From Firmicutes bacterium UBA2530 (GTDB taxonomy: Bacteria > Bacillota > Clostridia > Tissierellales > Sedimentibacteraceae): a DNA stretch of 10,075 nucleotides. Under the pieces are notes generated by a model. It was not told the DNA's origin and ran no database searches. It was given only the letters and a program-made list of their open reading frames with translations. Made by a program: the position numbers and the translations under genes. This document shows positions 7,866 to 10,075 of the stretch, piece after piece (position 1 is the stretch's first letter; each line of letters starts with the position of its first letter). Where the stretch lies: positions 1 through 10,075 of the forward strand of contig DDNC01000006.1 of NCBI GenBank assembly GCA_002340985.1, in the 5' to 3' direction.

Positions 7866-7908
7866 TTGTAAATAACACCGTTAATATTACAACCGCAGGC
7901 TGTAATAT
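7866..7908. promoter_or_regulatory. Overlapping TGTAA/TTACA dyads in the adhesin 5' region (candidate operator)
   Basis: Two inverted repeats share an arm. One is TTGTAA at 7866-7871 with TTACAA at 7887-7892, with inner TAAC and GTTA arms. The other is a perfect 8-bp pair, ATATTACA at 7884-7891 with TGTAATAT at 7901-7908, around 9 bases. They lie 60-102 bases upstream of the adhesin start. They could be an operator for the regulator encoded just upstream, or a leader hairpin. No convincing sigma-A promoter was found nearby, so the role is inferred. Confidence 0.4.
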
Positions 7909-8081
7909 ACATTTCCGTCTGCCGCTTTAGACATATACTCATATCATAAACAACATCCGTATTTTCATATTTCTAAATTAAGTATTGATGAACCTATGCT
8001 ATCACAAATAAGGTAAATTTTGTATAGAACAATTGTTACCGCATACTTCTGCAATTACATATTGTGCCCAGTGCTTTTTAA

Positions 8082-9011
8082 TTACACTCTGTATTCTTTT
8101 CTGAAATAATCTATTATCTCCGAATAGGGGCTGAGATCATCCAGCATTGCCCGGAATCTTCCGTCTAAAGCAATAAAGCTGACATCTTCCGGCTTGTTAT
8201 CCGCCATGAGAAAATATACGGCTTTTTTTAAGCATATTACAGCTTCATCCCATTGATTTTTTACATAGTGTGCCAGAGCCATAAACATATATATAAAATG
8301 GATTTTTCCGTATGAATCACGACTTTGTTTAATACGAATAAGTTCCTTGCCTCTTTCTATAACATCATCCATTTCATTGCTTGAGTAGTGTGCCCCCATC
8401 AGATTGACAGTTACTTTTGTAAGAAGCTGATCGTATAGCTCAATATCATGATTGCCTTGTATAATTTCGTAGGCACGTATTGCCGCATCCCTGGCAATAT
8501 CTACATCCATGGTAACAAGTGCACATGTTGTCGTAAGAGTGTAGGCATTTACTAAAAATATATCTGAAACTTCGTACGACTCTACTTCTTTTATTAAAGT
8601 TTCTAATTGAAGCAATGCTTCCGCATATCTTTTCTCTTCAAATACCATATTATAAATCTTGTTCAATACTATTTCAAAACACCATGGCTTGCTTCTGAAG
8701 TCCGGTATATTTTCAGCCTGCTCTGTAGCATTATTAAGAACCTCAAAATCAAGGTTTATTCGGCACATATGAAACAGCTTCATTTTTTCCTTTACACCCA
8801 CCGGATCTTCACAATCTATGTACGCATAAAACCCAAATAGATACACTCCCATTCTTTCTCCGATAAGATTCAGCAAACTCACTGATGGTGTACGCTCTCC
8901 CTTTTCAATAAGGTATATGTACTTTTCAGAGCATATGTCTTCTGCCAGTTCCTTTCGGCTCATTCCTATAGTTTGTCTGCATTTTTCAATTATTGTTCCT
9001 ATATGTCCCAT
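8082..9011 (-). CDS. XRE-family transcriptional regulator with TPR-like C-terminal domain (Rgg/PlcR-like organisation)
   Basis: The product is a 309-residue cytoplasmic DNA-binding protein. Residues about 4-60 form an XRE (HTH_3) domain: GTIIEKCRQTIGMSRKELAE, then the YIYLIEKGERTPSVSLLNLI recognition region and a short helix. The remaining 250 residues are helical, with aromatic and alanine spacing like degenerate TPR units (for example YMFMALAHYVKNQWDEAVICLKKAV). This is the layout of Rgg/GadR/MutR and PlcR-type regulators, many of which bind a peptide. The frame could open at a TTG at 9026, but that has no ribosome binding site. The ATG at 9011 has a weak GAAAGAG about 6 bases upstream and fits the usual N-terminus. 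It lies downstream of the cyclic-di-GMP riboswitch and 275 bases upstream of the adhesin gene on the same strand, so the adhesin is the natural target (inferred). Whether it activates or represses is unknown. Confidence 0.85.
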   Translation of the reverse strand: MGHIGTIIEKCRQTIGMSRKELAEDICSEKYIYLIEKGERTPSVSLLNLIGERMGVYLFGFYAYIDCEDPVGVKEKMKLFHMCRINLDFEVLNNATEQAENIPDFRSKPWCFEIVLNKIYNMVFEEKRYAEALLQLETLIKEVESYEVSDIFLVNAYTLTTTCALVTMDVDIARDAAIRAYEIIQGNHDIELYDQLLTKVTVNLMGAHYSSNEMDDVIERGKELIRIKQSRDSYGKIHFIYMFMALAHYVKNQWDEAVICLKKAVYFLMADNKPEDVSFIALDGRFRAMLDDLSPYSEIIDYFRKEYRV

Positions 9012-9081
9012 AGTAATCTCTTTCAATTTTATAGTATGATAATTTAAATAATATCAGATGCATATAATCTTTATATTCAAA

Positions 9082-9110
9082 TATATATGTTTGACGTTTA
9101 ACAGATTCAA
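9082..9110 (-). promoter_or_regulatory. Possible secondary promoter of the regulator gene
   Basis: On the minus strand TTGAAT (9110-9105) and TATATA (9087-9082) are 17 bases apart, each matching the consensus at 4 of 6 positions. It lies between the riboswitch terminator and the regulator start. If used, it would bypass the riboswitch. The region is very AT-rich, so a chance match is easy. Confidence 0.3.
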
Positions 9111-9213
9111 AAAGTTTTAATTATTTAATTTTTTTACTTTTTTATCAATTTTTATTTAGCTCTCAGTTTAAGGCCCGCTACAACTTATACCCAAACATTT
9201 TAATAATAAACAC

Positions 9214-9242
9214 AAAAAAACGGCCACTATTACTAGCGGCCG
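9214..9242 (-). terminator. Intrinsic terminator of the cyclic-di-GMP riboswitch
   Basis: A 9-bp stem with a 4-base loop occupies 9242-9221 and is followed by seven U residues (9220-9214). One pair is G-U when read on the minus strand and would be an A-C mismatch on the plus strand, which fixes the orientation. The 5' arm (CGGCCGCTA) abuts the 3' end of the aptamer, as expected for an expression platform. It may also end transcripts from leuS, which shows no terminator of its own. Confidence 0.9.
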
Positions 9243-9316
9243 AACCATCATAGAATTTTCATTCCTTAGACTTCATGCTTTGCGTCCTTTTCTTTTGAAA
9301 AGTTTGCCCAATACAT
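9243..9316 (-). promoter_or_regulatory. Cyclic-di-GMP-I (GEMM-I) riboswitch aptamer
   Basis: The minus strand carries the hallmark core in order. GGGCAAAC lies at 9309-9302, followed by a hairpin of CTTTTC and GAAAAG around AAAA (9302-9287). Next comes GGACGCAAAGC (9287-9277), then TCTAAGG and a second hairpin with a GAAA tetraloop (GGAAT/ATTCT, tetraloop 9260-9257). The 3' end is ATGGTTCGG. The order and the near-invariant GGCAAAC and GACGCAAAGC strings are those of the type I cyclic-di-GMP riboswitch (for example Vc2). The outer stem is less clear by hand. An intrinsic terminator follows at once, so control is transcriptional. The first downstream gene is the XRE regulator at 9011. Whether ligand turns it on or off cannot be settled without folding. 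Confidence 0.87.
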
Positions 9317-9319
9317 GAA

Positions 9320-9348
9320 ATATTATAGTATACAAAACATATCGTCAA
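9320..9348 (-). promoter_or_regulatory. Promoter of the cyclic-di-GMP riboswitch transcript
   Basis: On the minus strand TTGACG (9348-9343) is followed by TAATAT (9325-9320) at 17 bases, overlapping TATAAT (9327-9322) at 15 bases. Either -10 choice places the start just before the aptamer core. The promoter begins 23 bases after the leuS stop codon, so the riboswitch unit starts its own transcript. Confidence 0.75.
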
Positions 9349-9370
9349 CTGTTTTTTTCTTCTCTTTACT

Positions 9371-10075
9371 TTATTTTACAACAATGTTAAATATTTTACC
9401 CGGTACATATATTTCCTTAACCGTTGTTTTTCCTTCAATATGCTTGCTGATATTTTCATCATGCATCGCAAGCTTTCTTGCTTCCTCAAGGCTTGCATCC
9501 TTTGAAACGCTTATTTTGCCCCTTACTTTTCCACTTACCTGAACAGGTAGTTCAATTACATCATCAACAGTCTTTTCTTCGTCCCACTTCGGCCATTCTG
9601 CCTGATTCAGCATACCGCCAAAGCCCTGTTCCTGCCATATTTCCTCTGTTATGTGAGGAGCAACCGGATTCAGAAGCATAAGGAATGATTTCAGTTCATC
9701 TTTAGAGATGCTGCCGTCATTAGTTATTTCGTTCACGAAACTCATCATTGCAGCAATGGCGGTGTTGTACTTCATCGCCTCATAATCTTCGCTTACTTTT
9801 TTAATTGTTTTATGCATCAACGTCATGTGCTTGTTAGTATAGCCCTCTTCATCAGTGAGCATATCCTGCAATTTCCATGTTCTGTCCAAGAATCTTCTGC
9901 AGCCCTTTACGCTTGAAGCATTCCATATTGCATACTTTTCATAGTCGCCTATGAACATGATGTAGGTTCTTAAGGTGTCTGCCCCAAATTCTTCTATTAT
10001 ATCGTTAGGGTTTACAACATTGCCTCTTGATTTAGACATTTTTTCGCCGTCAGAGCCAAGTATCAGACCCTGGGG
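9371..10075 (-). CDS. leuS: Leucyl-tRNA synthetase, C-terminal part (runs past the window edge)
   Basis: The last 234 codons of leuS are present; the frame is open to the window edge at 10075. LeuRS charges tRNA-Leu with leucine in the cytoplasm. The visible part starts just before the class I KMSKS signature (GEKMSKSRGN, KMSKS lysine codon at 10042-10040). It continues with NPNDIIEEFGADTLRTYIMF into the helical anticodon-binding domain, which includes PHITEEIWQE. The end is the bacterial LeuRS C-terminal domain with VSGKVRGKISV and a KEIYVPGKIFNIVVK finish. The catalytic HIGH region and the editing domain lie outside the window. The ATG at 10039 is the internal methionine of KMSKS, not a start. 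There is no terminator hairpin between the stop and the riboswitch promoter. Confidence 0.97.
   Translation of the reverse strand, partial: PQGLILGSDGEKMSKSRGNVVNPNDIIEEFGADTLRTYIMFIGDYEKYAIWNASSVKGCRRFLDRTWKLQDMLTDEEGYTNKHMTLMHKTIKKVSEDYEAMKYNTAIAAMMSFVNEITNDGSISKDELKSFLMLLNPVAPHITEEIWQEQGFGGMLNQAEWPKWDEEKTVDDVIELPVQVSGKVRGKISVSKDASLEEARKLAMHDENISKHIEGKTTVKEIYVPGKIFNIVVK

Noticed and set aside
7807..8081. A second cyclic-di-GMP riboswitch directly upstream of the adhesin
   Set aside because: Neither the GGCAAAC/GACGCAAAGC core of type I nor the conserved strings of type II that I can recall appear in this interval; GGGCAC near 8068 is isolated.
8041..8081. Terminator after the regulator gene
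   Set aside because: GCAC occurs as a direct repeat, not an inverted one, and no stem with a U-tract follows, so read-through to the adhesin remains possible.
9012..9026. TTG start five codons upstream for the regulator
   Set aside because: No ribosome binding site precedes the TTG, while the ATG at 9011 has a weak one and gives the usual XRE N-terminus.

Overview
The window looks like chromosomal DNA from an anaerobic, low-to-moderate GC Gram-positive bacterium, most likely in the Clostridia. The signs are near-consensus AGGAGG ribosome binding sites, an amino-acid T-box leader, a type I cyclic-di-GMP riboswitch, a lipoprotein with a Gram-positive lipobox and an LPXTG surface protein. No gene names the genus. 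Every supported gene lies on the minus strand, so transcription runs from high to low coordinates.

In transcription order: (1) 10075-9371 is the 3' part of leuS, the leucyl-tRNA synthetase gene, with its KMSKS motif at the window edge. (2) 9348-9214 holds a promoter, a cyclic-di-GMP-I (GEMM-I) aptamer and an overlapping intrinsic terminator. (3) 9011-8082 encodes an XRE-type regulator with a helical, TPR-like C-terminal part. (4) 8081-7807 is a leader or promoter region with clustered TGTAA/TTACA dyads. (5) 7806-2269 encodes a 1845-residue cell-wall-anchored adhesin: signal peptide, six tandem tryptophan-marked beta modules, seven Cna-B/SpaA-type stalk domains and an LPNTG sorting signal. A strong hairpin terminator follows it. 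(6) 2221-1587 has no supported gene but holds two copies of a 137-bp repeat, 94% identical. (7) 1586-1267 is a promoter plus a complete T-box leader. (8) 1070-54 encodes an amino-acid ABC transporter lipoprotein of the TrpX-like family. (9) The next gene of that operon starts at position 4 and leaves the window.

Two regulatory stories stand out. First, a cyclic-di-GMP riboswitch sits in front of a regulator that in turn sits in front of a giant surface adhesin. This suggests a two-step route from the sessile/motile second messenger to cell-surface display, which is inferred from gene order. Second, the T-box specifier reads as TTC (phenylalanine). The variable base of the T-box motif predicts an A73 discriminator, which excludes tryptophan, so the transporter is more likely for phenylalanine than for the tryptophan usually assigned to this family.

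The duplicated repeat between the adhesin and the T-box is the least explained part of the window. It may be a structured RNA or a miniature mobile repeat.
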